Positions 45,588-54,926 of a stretch of DNA of 64,000 bases are shown here, one piece after another (the stretch's first letter is position 1; each line of letters opens with the position of its first letter). The notes under the pieces were generated by a model. The model was not told the origin of the DNA. It searched no databases and was given only the letters and a program-made list of their open reading frames with translations. The position numbers and the translations under genes were made by a program. Origin of the DNA: Mordavella massiliensis (lineage in GTDB: Bacteria; Bacillota; Clostridia; Lachnospirales; Lachnospiraceae); NCBI RefSeq assembly GCF_016902415.1, contig NZ_JACJLV010000010.1:1-64000 (forward strand), read 5' to 3'.

Positions 45588-45688
45588 ATAAAAAACCCCT
45601 TTTAACGATATTTTAAAGCTGTGTCCAGTATACCATGGAAGCCTTGTTTTTTCAAGAAAACAGAGTGAACTCGGTATGTGGCGGAAGG

Positions 45689-45717
45689 TTGCGAAAAAGG
45701 GGAATATTCGCTATAAT
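45689..45717 (+). promoter_or_regulatory. Promoter of the tex gene
   Basis: TTGCGA at 45689-45694, 17-base spacer, TATAAT at 45712-45717, about 35 bases before the start codon. Confidence 0.8.
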
Positions 45718-45751
45718 TAATCTCGGTGTATTATAGAAAGGATAACAAAAA

Positions 45752-47908
45752 ATGGATATAAATCAGAAGATTACAGAAGAGCTTGGCGTAAAGAAATGGC
45801 AGGTGGATGCGGCAGTCAGCCTGATCGATGAAGGAAATACCATCCCCTTTATCGCAAGATACCGCAAAGAGGCGACCGGAACCCTGGATGATGAGCAGCT
45901 TCGGACCCTGTTTGAACGGCTTACCTATTTAAGAGGGCTGGAGGAGAAAAAGGAACAGGTGCTGGGAAGCATTGAGGAGCAGGGAAAGCTGACAGATGAG
46001 TTAAAGGCGCAGATCCTGGCGGCAGAGACCCTGGTTGTGGTAGAAGACCTGTACCGGCCCTACCGGCCCAAGAGAAGGACCAGGGCTTCCATTGCAAAGG
46101 AGAAAGGCCTGGAGCCTCTGGCTGCCCTGATCACGCTGCAGAAAGCGGACCGCCCCTTAGAAGAGCTGGCGGCAGAGTATGTGGATCCGGAAAAAGGAGT
46201 GGAGACGCCGGAAGATGCTCTGGCAGGCGCAAGGGATATTATCGCAGAAAATATTTCCGATGAGGCGGATTTTAGGAGCTGGATCCGGAAAGCCACGATG
46301 AAAAAGGGAAAGATCGTTTCCACGGCAAAGGATCCGGAGGCAGAGTCTGTCTATGAGATGTATTATGAATTTGAAGAGCCCGCAGGGAAACTGGCGGGAC
46401 ACCGGATACTGGCTTTGAACCGGGGCGAAAAGGAAAAGTTCCTGAATGTAAAAGTGGAAGCTCCGGAGGAAGAGATCCTGCGCTATCTGCAAAAACAGCT
46501 GGTGCGCGAGGAGAATCCCTACACCACGCCTTTTTTGCAGGAAGCGGTTCAGGACAGCTATAAGAGACTGATCGCCCCGGCTATTGAGCGGGAGATCCGG
46601 AATGAACTGACGGAAAAAGCGGAAGACGGCGCGATCCAGGTATTCAAGAAGAATCTGGAGCAGCTTTTGATGCAGCCGCCCATTGTGGGGCAGACGGTTC
46701 TTGGATGGGATCCGGCCTTCCGGACCGGATGTAAGCTTGCGGTGGTAAGTCCCACCGGGAAAGTGATCGGCACAACCGTTATCTATCCAACGGCTCCGAC
46801 GACGCCGAAAAAGATCCAGGCATCCAAAGATCTCCTGAAAAAGATCATTGAAAAATATCATGTGACACTGATCTCTCTTGGAAACGGGACGGCCTCCCGG
46901 GAATCGGAGCAGTTTATTGTAGAACTGTTAAAAGAGATCCCGCAGAAGGTGCAGTACGTGATCGTAAGCGAGGCCGGGGCGTCTGTGTATTCGGCCAGCA
47001 AGCTTGCCAGCGAAGAATTTCCCAAGTTTGATGTGGGACAAAGAAGCGCTGCTTCGATCGCAAGGCGGCTGCAGGATCCGCTGGCGGAACTGGTGAAGAT
47101 CGATCCCAAGGCAATCGGCGTGGGACAGTACCAGCATGATATGAACCAGAAGAAATTAAGCGAAGCCCTCTCCGGCGTGGTGGAATCCTGCGTCAACCGG
47201 GTGGGCGTGGATTTAAATACCGCTTCGGCTCCGCTGCTTTCATACATTTCCGGTATATCCGGGACGATCGCGAAGAACATCGTTGCCTGGAGAGAGGAAA
47301 ACGGTAAATTTACAGACAGAAAACAGCTGCTGAAGGTGCCCAAACTTGGCCCCAAAGCATTTGAACAGTGCGCCGGATTCTTAAGGATCACGGACGGAGA
47401 CGAGCCGCTGGACGCTACAAGTGTGCATCCGGAATCCTATGAGGCCGCCAGAAAGCTTCTGAAAAAGCAGGGATACGGTCCGCAGGACATTAGAAATGGC
47501 AATCTGACCGGCCTTTCCCTTACGATCCGGGATTATGGAAGACTGTCAGAAGAACTGAAGATCGGCGAGATCACCTTAAAGGACATCGTAAAGGAACTGG
47601 AAAAACCGGGAAGGGATCCAAGAGATGAGATGCCCCGTCCCATTCTGCGCACGGACGTGCTGGATATGAAGGATCTGAAAGAAGGCATGGTGTTAAAAGG
47701 CACGGTCCGGAACGTCATTGATTTTGGCGTGTTTGTGGATATCGGCGTGCACCAGGACGGTCTGGTCCACATTTCCGAGATCAGCGAGAAGAAATTTATC
47801 AGACATCCGCTGGAAGTGGTGCATGTGGGCGATGTGGTGGATGTGAAGGTGCTGAGCGTGGATCTGAAGAAGAAGCGGATCCAGCTTACCATGAAGGGAA
47901 TCTCCTAA
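45752..47908 (+). CDS. tex: Tex-family RNA-binding transcription accessory protein
   Basis: A 718-residue Tex protein of normal length. Order: N-terminal helical Tex domain (IPFIARYRKEATGTLDDEQLR), YqgF/RuvX-like domain (VLGWDPAFRTGCKLAVV), helix-hairpin-helix repeats (NIVAWREENGKFTDRKQLL, VPKLGPKAFEQCAGFLR) and a C-terminal S1 domain (VLKGTVRNVIDFGVFVDIG). Tex binds nucleic acid and associates with transcription complexes. It is followed 22 bases later by a YitT gene. Confidence 0.96.
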   Translation: MDINQKITEELGVKKWQVDAAVSLIDEGNTIPFIARYRKEATGTLDDEQLRTLFERLTYLRGLEEKKEQVLGSIEEQGKLTDELKAQILAAETLVVVEDLYRPYRPKRRTRASIAKEKGLEPLAALITLQKADRPLEELAAEYVDPEKGVETPEDALAGARDIIAENISDEADFRSWIRKATMKKGKIVSTAKDPEAESVYEMYYEFEEPAGKLAGHRILALNRGEKEKFLNVKVEAPEEEILRYLQKQLVREENPYTTPFLQEAVQDSYKRLIAPAIEREIRNELTEKAEDGAIQVFKKNLEQLLMQPPIVGQTVLGWDPAFRTGCKLAVVSPTGKVIGTTVIYPTAPTTPKKIQASKDLLKKIIEKYHVTLISLGNGTASRESEQFIVELLKEIPQKVQYVIVSEAGASVYSASKLASEEFPKFDVGQRSAASIARRLQDPLAELVKIDPKAIGVGQYQHDMNQKKLSEALSGVVESCVNRVGVDLNTASAPLLSYISGISGTIAKNIVAWREENGKFTDRKQLLKVPKLGPKAFEQCAGFLRITDGDEPLDATSVHPESYEAARKLLKKQGYGPQDIRNGNLTGLSLTIRDYGRLSEELKIGEITLKDIVKELEKPGRDPRDEMPRPILRTDVLDMKDLKEGMVLKGTVRNVIDFGVFVDIGVHQDGLVHISEISEKKFIRHPLEVVHVGDVVDVKVLSVDLKKKRIQLTMKGIS

Positions 47909-47930
47909 GAAGGAAAGAGAGGTTATAGAT

Positions 47931-48818
47931 ATGGGGACGAAGAAAAGGAAACTTGCAGGGACCGTGATCGGCGTTGTGGGCGGAAATGCCCTGATCGCCT
48001 TTGCGGTAGCCGCGTTTATTGTGCCACAGGGAATCATCATGGGCGGAGCCACAGGTATCGGACTCCTTCTTAGCAGGATCATCCCGCTGCCGTTGTCCAT
48101 GCTGGTGCTGACCGTGAACGCGGCGCTGTTTATCTGGGGAACCATAGTGTTGGGAAAGAAGTTTGCTGTGACGACCATCGCAAGCACCTTCCTGTATCCG
48201 GCATTTCTGCAGGCGATCCAGATGATCCCGGGGATCACAAAACTGACCGATAATATCATGCTGTCCGCTCTGTACGGCGGCGTGATCCTGGGAGCCGGGA
48301 TCGGGATGATCGTAAGAGTGGGGGCTTCCACAGGCGGAACCGACATTTTTGCTTTGATCTTTAATAAATGGTTCCACATTCCGGTGGCCGTTCTCTTGTA
48401 TGTGGTAGATTTCCTGGTGCTGGGAAGCCAGATCTTTGATTCTACTTCGGAGCAGGTGCTGTACGGTATCATTACGCTGGTGCTGGAAACTGTGTTCATG
48501 AACAAGATCATGCTGTTTGGAAAGGCGCAGATCCAGGTATTTATCATCTCTGAGAAATATGAGGAGATCAAGGAGAAAGTCTTAAAGGATGTGGACGCGG
48601 GAGTGACCATGTTCTATATCGAGACCGGGTATGACGCGAAAGAACAAAAAGGCGTGATGTGCGTGCTCCAGAACCGGAAGCTTTTTGCAGTGCGGGAACT
48701 GGTGCAGTCCATTGATCCCAAGGCGTTTATCACCGTAAGCCAGATCAACGAGGTCAGCGGCCGCGGATTTACCCTGGACCGGGTGTACGAAAAAGGCGGC
48801 CCGCAGGCAGAAAATTAA
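47931..48818 (+). CDS. YitT-family membrane protein with DUF2179 domain
   Basis: A 295-residue protein with five predicted helices (GNALIAFAVAAFIVPQGIIMGGATGIG is typical) and a C-terminal cytoplasmic DUF2179 domain (QIQVFIISEKYEEIKEKVL, DKDV-like DAGVTMFYIETGYDAKEQKGV). The family is widespread in Firmicutes, often in several copies; its function is not settled. It is co-directional with tex and probably co-transcribed. Confidence 0.92.
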   Translation: MGTKKRKLAGTVIGVVGGNALIAFAVAAFIVPQGIIMGGATGIGLLLSRIIPLPLSMLVLTVNAALFIWGTIVLGKKFAVTTIASTFLYPAFLQAIQMIPGITKLTDNIMLSALYGGVILGAGIGMIVRVGASTGGTDIFALIFNKWFHIPVAVLLYVVDFLVLGSQIFDSTSEQVLYGIITLVLETVFMNKIMLFGKAQIQVFIISEKYEEIKEKVLKDVDAGVTMFYIETGYDAKEQKGVMCVLQNRKLFAVRELVQSIDPKAFITVSQINEVSGRGFTLDRVYEKGGPQAEN

Positions 48819-48909
48819 TGGCAGAATGGGGAAAAAGGGTAGGAATCCTGTCTCTTTATGTATATAATGGTAAGTAAGAATACCAGGGGAAAATGAAAGG
48901 AGAACAGTT

Positions 48910-50190
48910 GTGAAACGAGAGGATGAAAAATATCAGGCATATGTCCAGATATTAAAGGAAGAACTGGTTCCGGCAATGGGGTGTACGGAGCCGATCGCCC
49001 TTGCTTATGCGGCGGCAAAAGCCAGAGAAGTGCTGGGCGAGATTCCGGATGAGGTAAAGGTAGAGGCCAGCGGAAGTATCATCAAGAATGTAAAAAGCGT
49101 GATCGTGCCAAATACCAATCACCTGAAGGGGATCCCGGCGGCGGCGACGGCAGGGATCATTGCAGGAAAAGCCGAGAAAGAGCTGGAAGTGATCGCAGAA
49201 GTTACAGAAGAACAGATCGAAGAGATGAAGGAATTTCTGAAGACCAGAAAGATCACGGTAGAGCACGTGGATCACGGCATTACATTTGAGATCATTGTTA
49301 CAGTGACAAAAGGGGATTCTTATGCAATGGTAAGGATCGCCAATTATCACACCAATATCGTACATATTGAAAAAGATCACAAAGTACTTCTGGACATCCC
49401 GGTGGAAGGGGAGAACGAGGAAGGACTGACAGACAGAAGTCTTCTGGATGTGGAGGATATCTGGGACTTTATCAATACGGTAGAGATTGATGATATCCGG
49501 GAAGTGATCGGCCGTCAGATTGAATATAATACAGCGATCGCAGACGAAGGGCTGCGGGGAGATTACGGCGCGAATATCGGAAGAGTCCTTCTGGAAACTT
49601 ATGGAGACGCTGATGTAAAGGTACGCGCAAAGGCGCGCGCGGCTGCAGGATCCGATGCCCGCATGAACGGCTGCGAACTGCCGGTTATCATCAACGCGGG
49701 AAGCGGCAACCAGGGCATGACCTGTTCTCTTCCTGTTCTGGAATATGCCAAAGAATTCAATTCCGGAGAGGACAAGACCTACCGTGCGCTTGCGCTTTCT
49801 AACCTGGTGGCGATCCATCAGAAGACCGGTATCGGAAGATTGTCCGCATACTGCGGGGCAGTCAGCGCCGGAGCTGCGGCAGGAGCCGGTATTGCCTACC
49901 TGTGCGGCGGCGGATATGAAGAAGTGATCCACACTGTTGTAAATGCGCTGGCCATTGTGTCCGGCATGGTCTGCGACGGGGCCAAGGCATCCTGCGCAGC
50001 CAAGATCGCCGAGTCTGTGGACGCCGGGATCCTGGGATACAACATGTACATCCGGGGACAGCAGTTCTATGCAGGAGACGGCATTGTTACCCGCGGCGTA
50101 GAGGCAACCATTCATAACATCGGAAGACTGGGGAAAGATGGTATGAGGGAAACAAATGAAGAGATCATTAAAATGATGATTGAAGAATAA
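48910..50190 (+). CDS. L-cysteine desulfidase / UPF0597-type serine dehydratase-like enzyme
   Basis: A 426-residue protein of the UPF0597 (YhaM/CyuA) family, related to iron-sulfur L-serine dehydratases. Conserved cysteines are in PAMGCTEPIALAYAAAKA, GMTCSLPVLEYA, SAYCGAVSAG and GMVCDGAKASCAAK; these bind a [4Fe-4S] cluster in relatives. Cysteine desulfidases release sulfide, ammonia and pyruvate from L-cysteine. The start is GTG at 48910 after AAAGGAGAA. A TATAAT at about 48864 may be its -10 box. Confidence 0.9.
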   Translation: MKREDEKYQAYVQILKEELVPAMGCTEPIALAYAAAKAREVLGEIPDEVKVEASGSIIKNVKSVIVPNTNHLKGIPAAATAGIIAGKAEKELEVIAEVTEEQIEEMKEFLKTRKITVEHVDHGITFEIIVTVTKGDSYAMVRIANYHTNIVHIEKDHKVLLDIPVEGENEEGLTDRSLLDVEDIWDFINTVEIDDIREVIGRQIEYNTAIADEGLRGDYGANIGRVLLETYGDADVKVRAKARAAAGSDARMNGCELPVIINAGSGNQGMTCSLPVLEYAKEFNSGEDKTYRALALSNLVAIHQKTGIGRLSAYCGAVSAGAAAGAGIAYLCGGGYEEVIHTVVNALAIVSGMVCDGAKASCAAKIAESVDAGILGYNMYIRGQQFYAGDGIVTRGVEATIHNIGRLGKDGMRETNEEIIKMMIEE

Positions 50191-50215
50191 ATGATGAAAA
50201 AAGGAGGTTTTCATT

Positions 50216-51100
50216 ATGGAAATCAGAGAAGGCTATATGCCATTTAAGGAGTACAAAACGTACTACCGGATTGTAGGAAAGAAGACAGGAAATAAAAAAC
50301 CGCTGGTCCTGCTTCACGGAGGACCGGGATCTACCCACAATTATTTTGAAGTGCTGGACCGCCTGGCAGAAGAGGACGGCCGTGAACTGGTAATGTACGA
50401 TCAGATCGGATGCGGCGAGTCCTATGTGGACAACCGTCCGGACCTGTGGAAGGCTGAGACCTGGATCGAAGAACTGAAAGCCATCAGAGAACATCTGAGG
50501 CTGGATGAGATCCATCTTCTGGGACAGTCCTGGGGCGGTATGCTGCTTCTGGACTATGTATGCAACTATAAGCCGGAGGGACTTAAGAGCCTGATCCTTT
50601 CCAGTACACTTCCGGCATCCTGGATGTGGGGCATTGAACAGCACCGTATGATCAAAGAACTTCCGCAGGAGATGCAGGACGCGATCGAGAAAGCTACTGC
50701 AAGCGGAGATTACAGCGATCCGGCTTACATGGCCGCTGAGACAGAATACATGCTCCGTCATGCGGCAGGAGCAGTGACAGAGGACTCTCCGGAGTGCCTG
50801 CGCCGTCCGGTGAAAAAAGGCGGAGAAGCTTACGTTGTAGGCTGGGGACCCAATGAGTACACACCGGAAGGAACCCTGAAAGATTACGACGTAACCGAGC
50901 AGTTAAAAGATATCAAGGAGCCGACTCTGGTGATCAACGGCGGAAACGATCTGTGTACACCGTACATTGCAAAATATATGTATGACCGGATCCCGAACGC
51001 TGAGTGGGAACTGTTCCGTACCTGCAGACATATGTGCTTTGTAGAGGACAATGACCGTTATGTAGAGCTGATGAAAGAATGGCTGAATAAGAACGATTAA
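50216..51100 (+). CDS. Proline iminopeptidase-family alpha/beta hydrolase
   Basis: A 294-residue cytoplasmic hydrolase of peptidase family S33. The oxyanion motif LLHGGPGSTHNYFE is near residue 33 and the nucleophile Ser is in LGQSWGGMLLLDY near residue 104; the late Asp (NGGNDLCTP) and His (CRHMCFVED) complete the triad. Family members release N-terminal proline or act on small peptides. It begins 25 bases after the desulfidase gene with a strong AGGAGG site. Confidence 0.93.
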   Translation: MEIREGYMPFKEYKTYYRIVGKKTGNKKPLVLLHGGPGSTHNYFEVLDRLAEEDGRELVMYDQIGCGESYVDNRPDLWKAETWIEELKAIREHLRLDEIHLLGQSWGGMLLLDYVCNYKPEGLKSLILSSTLPASWMWGIEQHRMIKELPQEMQDAIEKATASGDYSDPAYMAAETEYMLRHAAGAVTEDSPECLRRPVKKGGEAYVVGWGPNEYTPEGTLKDYDVTEQLKDIKEPTLVINGGNDLCTPYIAKYMYDRIPNAEWELFRTCRHMCFVEDNDRYVELMKEWLNKND

Positions 51101-51109
51101 TTTTTTACA

Positions 51110-51157
51110 CGCAAATGGGGACGGGGGATTTTTGAAAATCCCCCGTCCCCATTTGCG
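51110..51157. repeat. REP-like GGGGACG hairpin, copy C
   Basis: A perfect 23-bp inverted repeat (51110-51132 / 51135-51157) beginning CGCAAATGGGGACGGGGGAT, with only TG between the arms. It lies between convergent genes. It closely matches copy D at 62791 and shares GGGGACG with copies A and B. Confidence 0.9.
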
Positions 51158-51164
51158 CGTTCCG

Positions 51165-51884
51165 TTAATTTGCTTCGAATTCATCTTCCCGCATACGGTA
51201 TCCCACGCCCACTTCGGTGTAAATATACTCCGGCTGGGCGGGATTTTTTTCCAGCTTGCGCCGGATATTCGCCATATTGACCCGGAGGATCCGGTTGTTG
51301 CTGTCTGCATATGGTCCCCAGATGTTGGACATGATGGCGGAATAGGTCATAACTTTTCCGGAATTGCGCGCCAGGAAGGCAACGATCTTATATTCCACAG
51401 GAGTCAGGTGGACCGCTTCTCCATCCAGTGTGATAATGCGCCTGTCAAAATCAATGAGAAGGCCGCCGCACTGATAGGGATGGATGTACAGAGGAGAACT
51501 GGATTCCATGCGGTTGCTGTGCCTGAGAGACGCCCGGATCCTGGCCAGAAGTTCCGGCGTGCCAAAAGGCTTGGTAAGGTAATCGTCTGCGCCCAGGTCC
51601 AGAGCCGTAACCTTGTCCCGCTCATTGCTGCGGGCGGAAACGACGATGATGGGGCAGCTGGTCCACTGGCGGACAGAAGAGATGATCTCATTTCCGTCGA
51701 TGTCCGGCAGTCCCAGATCCAGCAGCACCAGATCCGGACACTGGGAAGTGATGAGCGCCAGGCCGGACTGCCCGGATGTGGCGGTATAAACCTTGTAATT
51801 ATTGGCTTTCAACGCCTTTGTCATAAAATCTAAAATGTTCTTTTCATCTTCGATGATCAGGATCGAACAGCTGGGTCCTATCAT
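51165..51884 (-). CDS. OmpR/KdpE-like response regulator
   Basis: A 239-residue response regulator. The receiver domain has the acidic pocket ILIIEDEKN, the phosphoacceptor Asp in LVLLDLGLPDIDGNE and the Lys in YLTKPFGTPEL. The C-terminal winged helix (LTPVEYKIVAFLARNSGKVMT; RVNMANIRRKLE) is KdpE-type. It overlaps its sensor kinase gene by 4 bases. No kdpABC potassium pump genes are adjacent, so its target is uncertain. Confidence 0.95.
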   Translation of the reverse strand: MIGPSCSILIIEDEKNILDFMTKALKANNYKVYTATSGQSGLALITSQCPDLVLLDLGLPDIDGNEIISSVRQWTSCPIIVVSARSNERDKVTALDLGADDYLTKPFGTPELLARIRASLRHSNRMESSSPLYIHPYQCGGLLIDFDRRIITLDGEAVHLTPVEYKIVAFLARNSGKVMTYSAIMSNIWGPYADSNNRILRVNMANIRRKLEKNPAQPEYIYTEVGVGYRMREDEFEAN

Positions 51885-52963
51885 AATGCTTTATCCTCCT
51901 TGGGAAGTGTAAAATAAAATTCTGCGCCGGCTTCGTGGTTCCTGGCCTCGATCGTGCCGCCGTGGGCCTGTACGATCGTATTGCAGATCGAAAGACCGAT
52001 GCCCATGCCCCGGTGGGCTTCCGTGGACGCAGGCCGGTCATAATGTCCGCTTAGGATCTCGGGCAGGATCTGGACGTCGATGCCCTTTCCGTGATCGATC
52101 ACGTGGAAGGTGACGGTATCGGTCTCTTCCGTGATCAACAGCCGGATCGGCTCCGTGCTTTCAGAGTGCACCACCGCATTTTCCAGAAGATTGATCAGCA
52201 CCTGCTCGATCAGCAGAGGATCCATGGGAACCATCAGCACCTGAGGCGGAACCTCTACGGTAAGCTTTGCGTCCGGTATCCGCTTCTTTAACCGGGAAAT
52301 GGCCTCGGATACGACCTCTTCTACCATGACCTCTGGCTCCTTGGCCACCTTTCCGCCGTCATTCTGGATGCGGGTCACAGAAAGGAGATTTTCCACCATG
52401 TTCAGAAGCCAGTGGGAATCTTCATTGATCGTTGATACCATATCCAGACATTCCTGTCTGGAAAATGCTTCCGGGTTTTCCATATAAGAGGCGGAAGCTC
52501 CGATGATGCTGGTAAGCGGGGTGCGAAGATCGTGGGAAACCGCCCGTAAAAGGTTGGCGCGGATCCGTTCTTTTTCTGCCTCGTTGATCTGCCGTTCCCG
52601 CTCGGCGATCATCTGCTCCTGCTTTTTCAGCCGGATGATCGCGGCACTTGCAAGAAGCGCGATCGTCAGCATAAAGATAAACGTAATAGGATATCCATTC
52701 AGTGTAAAGTTTACGGCAAAATAGGGATATGTAAAAAAGCAGTTGATACATACCACGCTGAAAAGAGCGGAAAAAATGCCGTAACCGTAACTGGCGGTAT
52801 GCTGCGAGATCAACAGGAGCGCCAGGATATAGATTAGCGCGATGTTCGCAGAATTGCGGCTGCTGGCAAAAAAGATCAGGAAGGCCAGCGCTGTTGCCGC
52901 CAACAGAAGAAGCAGGGTATATATGCAGTTGTTGGCTATTTTCCTTATTTTTTCATTTTTCAT
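51881..52963 (-). CDS. KdpD-like sensor histidine kinase without the N-terminal KdpD/USP domains
   Basis: A 360-residue membrane kinase. Four hydrophobic segments at about residues 10-110 match the DUF4118 region of KdpD. The HisKA motif has His in LRAVSHDLRTPLTSIIGAS, followed by N box LINLLENAVVHS, G1 DHGKGID and G2 GMGIGLSICNTIVQAHGG. The large cytoplasmic KdpD and universal-stress domains of full KdpD (about 900 residues) are absent. It overlaps the response regulator gene by 4 bases and is divergent from the deacetylase. Confidence 0.94.
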   Translation of the reverse strand: MKNEKIRKIANNCIYTLLLLLAATALAFLIFFASSRNSANIALIYILALLLISQHTASYGYGIFSALFSVVCINCFFTYPYFAVNFTLNGYPITFIFMLTIALLASAAIIRLKKQEQMIAERERQINEAEKERIRANLLRAVSHDLRTPLTSIIGASASYMENPEAFSRQECLDMVSTINEDSHWLLNMVENLLSVTRIQNDGGKVAKEPEVMVEEVVSEAISRLKKRIPDAKLTVEVPPQVLMVPMDPLLIEQVLINLLENAVVHSESTEPIRLLITEETDTVTFHVIDHGKGIDVQILPEILSGHYDRPASTEAHRGMGIGLSICNTIVQAHGGTIEARNHEAGAEFYFTLPKEDKAL

Positions 52964-53061
52964 AAAGCCATTATAGCATCAAATCTCCAAAGAGGGAATA
53001 TCCGATCATCAAAGAAGCATATATTACCAGTAAATGGCGGTACGGATCAGGAGCGGATGGA

Positions 53062-53820
53062 ATGAAAGTCAGAAATATTGCGGCAGGCTTGATCCTGTGT
53101 ATGGCTACCGCCGGGTGCGCCCGGTATCTGGCAGAGCATGCGGAAGTTTCCTCCAATGTAAATGGACGGGAGCTTCCTATTTCTTCTGTGGAGACAAAAG
53201 AGCCGAAAATTGCCCTGACCTTTGACGTGGCCTGGGAGAGCGCGGATCTGGAGGAGATCCTGGATATTTTGGACGAGGAAGAGGTGAAGGCCTCTTTTTT
53301 TGTGACCGGGGAATGGGCACAGAGTCACCCGGATCTGCTTAAAGAAATGGCGGAGGCCGGGCATGATATCGGCAATCATTCCCAGACCCACCGCAGCATG
53401 ACAGGGCTGTCCGAAGAAGAGAAGAAAAAAGAGATCCTGGAGGCGGGAGAAGCGGTTGAAACAGCCGCCGGAGTCCGGATGCATTTTTTCCGCGCCCCTT
53501 ATGACAACTATGACGACGAGGTGATACGGACCGCAAAAGCGCTGGGGTATGAGACTGTTTCCTGGAATGTGGATACCCTGGACTGGAAAGATTACGGAAA
53601 AGCGCACATTTTAGAGACCGTAAAAAAAGAAGGGGGATTTGAAAATGGGGCGATCATCCGGGCTCATGCAGGAACCAGATATATGGCGGACGCACTGCAG
53701 CCGCTGATCTGGGCGGGAAAAGAGGCCGGATGCCTGTGGGCGCCACTCTCAGAGATGGTTCGGCGGGAGGCCTATCATCTGGATGTGACCGGAAGGCAGA
53801 TCCCGGATCCGGAAAATTAG
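53062..53820 (+). CDS. Polysaccharide deacetylase (NodB domain) lipoprotein
   Basis: A 252-residue exported enzyme. A short signal peptide ends in ATAGC (lipobox Cys19). The NodB domain has the motif ALTFDVAWES, a variant of the usual TFDDG/TFDDGP with Val in place of the second Asp, the His pair in IGNHSQTHRSM, and RAPYDNYDDEV. Such enzymes remove acetyl groups from peptidoglycan or other polymers, and the family also includes the PdaB-type spore cortex enzymes, to which the FDVAWES variant is similar. It is divergent from the sensor kinase. Confidence 0.9.
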   Translation: MKVRNIAAGLILCMATAGCARYLAEHAEVSSNVNGRELPISSVETKEPKIALTFDVAWESADLEEILDILDEEEVKASFFVTGEWAQSHPDLLKEMAEAGHDIGNHSQTHRSMTGLSEEEKKKEILEAGEAVETAAGVRMHFFRAPYDNYDDEVIRTAKALGYETVSWNVDTLDWKDYGKAHILETVKKEGGFENGAIIRAHAGTRYMADALQPLIWAGKEAGCLWAPLSEMVRREAYHLDVTGRQIPDPEN

Positions 53821-53910
53821 ACAGATACACAAAAGGAAAAGTGTGATACAATGCTGATAGGTGCTTTGCCGCGGCGAAGCAGGACTGGAGACAGACGAGG
53901 TGAGAGAAAG

Positions 53911-54156
53911 ATGGAAAACAAAGTATCCGTAGTGAGTATTATTTTAAAAGATGAAGAGGCGGCGGGAAAAGTCAATGAACTGCTCCATGAATACCGGGAA
54001 TACGTGGTCGGCCGCATGGGGATTCCTTACCGGGACCGGGGGATTTCTATCATCAGCGTTGTGATCGACGCGCCCCAGGACGCCACCAGCTCCCTGTCGG
54101 GAAAGCTGGGGATGATCCATGGCGTGACTGCAAAGACGCTGACTGCGAAATTATAA
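53911..54156 (+). CDS. TM1266-like small regulator of iron-only hydrogenase systems
   Basis: An 81-residue ACT-like/NikR C-domain-like protein. The pattern VSVVSIILKDEEAAGKVNELL, then MGIPYRDRGISIISVVIDAP and LSGKLGMIHGV, matches TM1266-family proteins, which usually lie near [FeFe]-hydrogenase genes. The start at 53911 has GAGG upstream; a longer in-frame reading from 53851 is less likely. No hydrogenase gene is in this window. Confidence 0.85.
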   Translation: MENKVSVVSIILKDEEAAGKVNELLHEYREYVVGRMGIPYRDRGISIISVVIDAPQDATSSLSGKLGMIHGVTAKTLTAKL

Positions 54157-54182
54157 GAGAACGAAGAAGCGCCAGAGTCCGC

Positions 54183-54827
54183 CTAGATGCGGCGGATGCC
54201 GCTCTGGAGCTCTTCGGCCCATTTCTGCAGATTGTAAGTCCTTCCGCCGAACAGTTTTAAGATCACGCCGGTGGGATGGTCGGAATTGGCAAAAGCGTTG
54301 GCCTCATCGGTGTCTACGTGCATAGCCAGCGCAAAATTAGGGTCTACACGCACCACAACATCGGCAAAGATCAGTGAGCGCTCAAAACTTTCCATGATGA
54401 CAAAGACCTCATCCTTATCTTTTACCCGCATCTGCAGGGCCTGGAAAGGCGTCATATGGATGTGCCGTTTTGCCACAATGACTCCGTGGTCGATGTCAAT
54501 GGAGCCAAGCGGGCCGGTCAGCGTACAGCCGGGAGTATCCGCGGTATCGCCGGACTGGCGGATCACTGCAGGAACCCCCAGTTTCCGGGTGTCGGTCATG
54601 GAGATCTCCAGTTGCGTTTCGGAACGGAACGGACCAAGGATCGCCACATTTTCAAAGGTTCCCCTGGGGCCTGTAACAGTGAGGCGTTCTTCGGCCACAT
54701 ACTGTCCGGGCTGGCTTAAACTGGCTTTGAAGGTTAGTTCTTTCCCTTCTCCAAACAAAGCTTCAAAATCTTCCCGGCACAGATGGATATGTCTGGCGCT
54801 GGTTTCGATAGGGATGGAATAACTCAT
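54183..54827 (-). CDS. PduL-like phosphate propanoyltransferase / phosphotransacylase
   Basis: A 214-residue enzyme of the PduL family, which converts acyl-CoA and phosphate to acyl phosphate with zinc bound by histidines. The paired zinc motifs are TSARHIHLCRED near residue 10 and AKRHIHMTPFQ near 120; FKASLSQPGQYVA and GPFRSETQLEIS fit too. The start at 54827 (MSYSIPI) has AGGAGC upstream. No microcompartment shell genes or encapsulation peptide are evident, so it probably acts as a free cytoplasmic phosphotransacetylase. Confidence 0.9.
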   Translation of the reverse strand: MSYSIPIETSARHIHLCREDFEALFGEGKELTFKASLSQPGQYVAEERLTVTGPRGTFENVAILGPFRSETQLEISMTDTRKLGVPAVIRQSGDTADTPGCTLTGPLGSIDIDHGVIVAKRHIHMTPFQALQMRVKDKDEVFVIMESFERSLIFADVVVRVDPNFALAMHVDTDEANAFANSDHPTGVILKLFGGRTYNLQKWAEELQSGIRRI

Positions 54828-54926
54828 AAGCGGTGCTCCTTTCCTGTGCCCCTGATCCGGGGCCGGTTTAAGGATTATTTTAGCAGAGTAAAGCGCAGGT
54901 TTCAATGAAAATCAAGGAGGATTATA

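Noticed and set aside
51110-51157. Ordinary intrinsic terminator for the proline iminopeptidase-like gene
   Set aside because: The stem is perfect but neither side has a T-run, and near-identical copies occur elsewhere, so a dispersed repeat is the better description.
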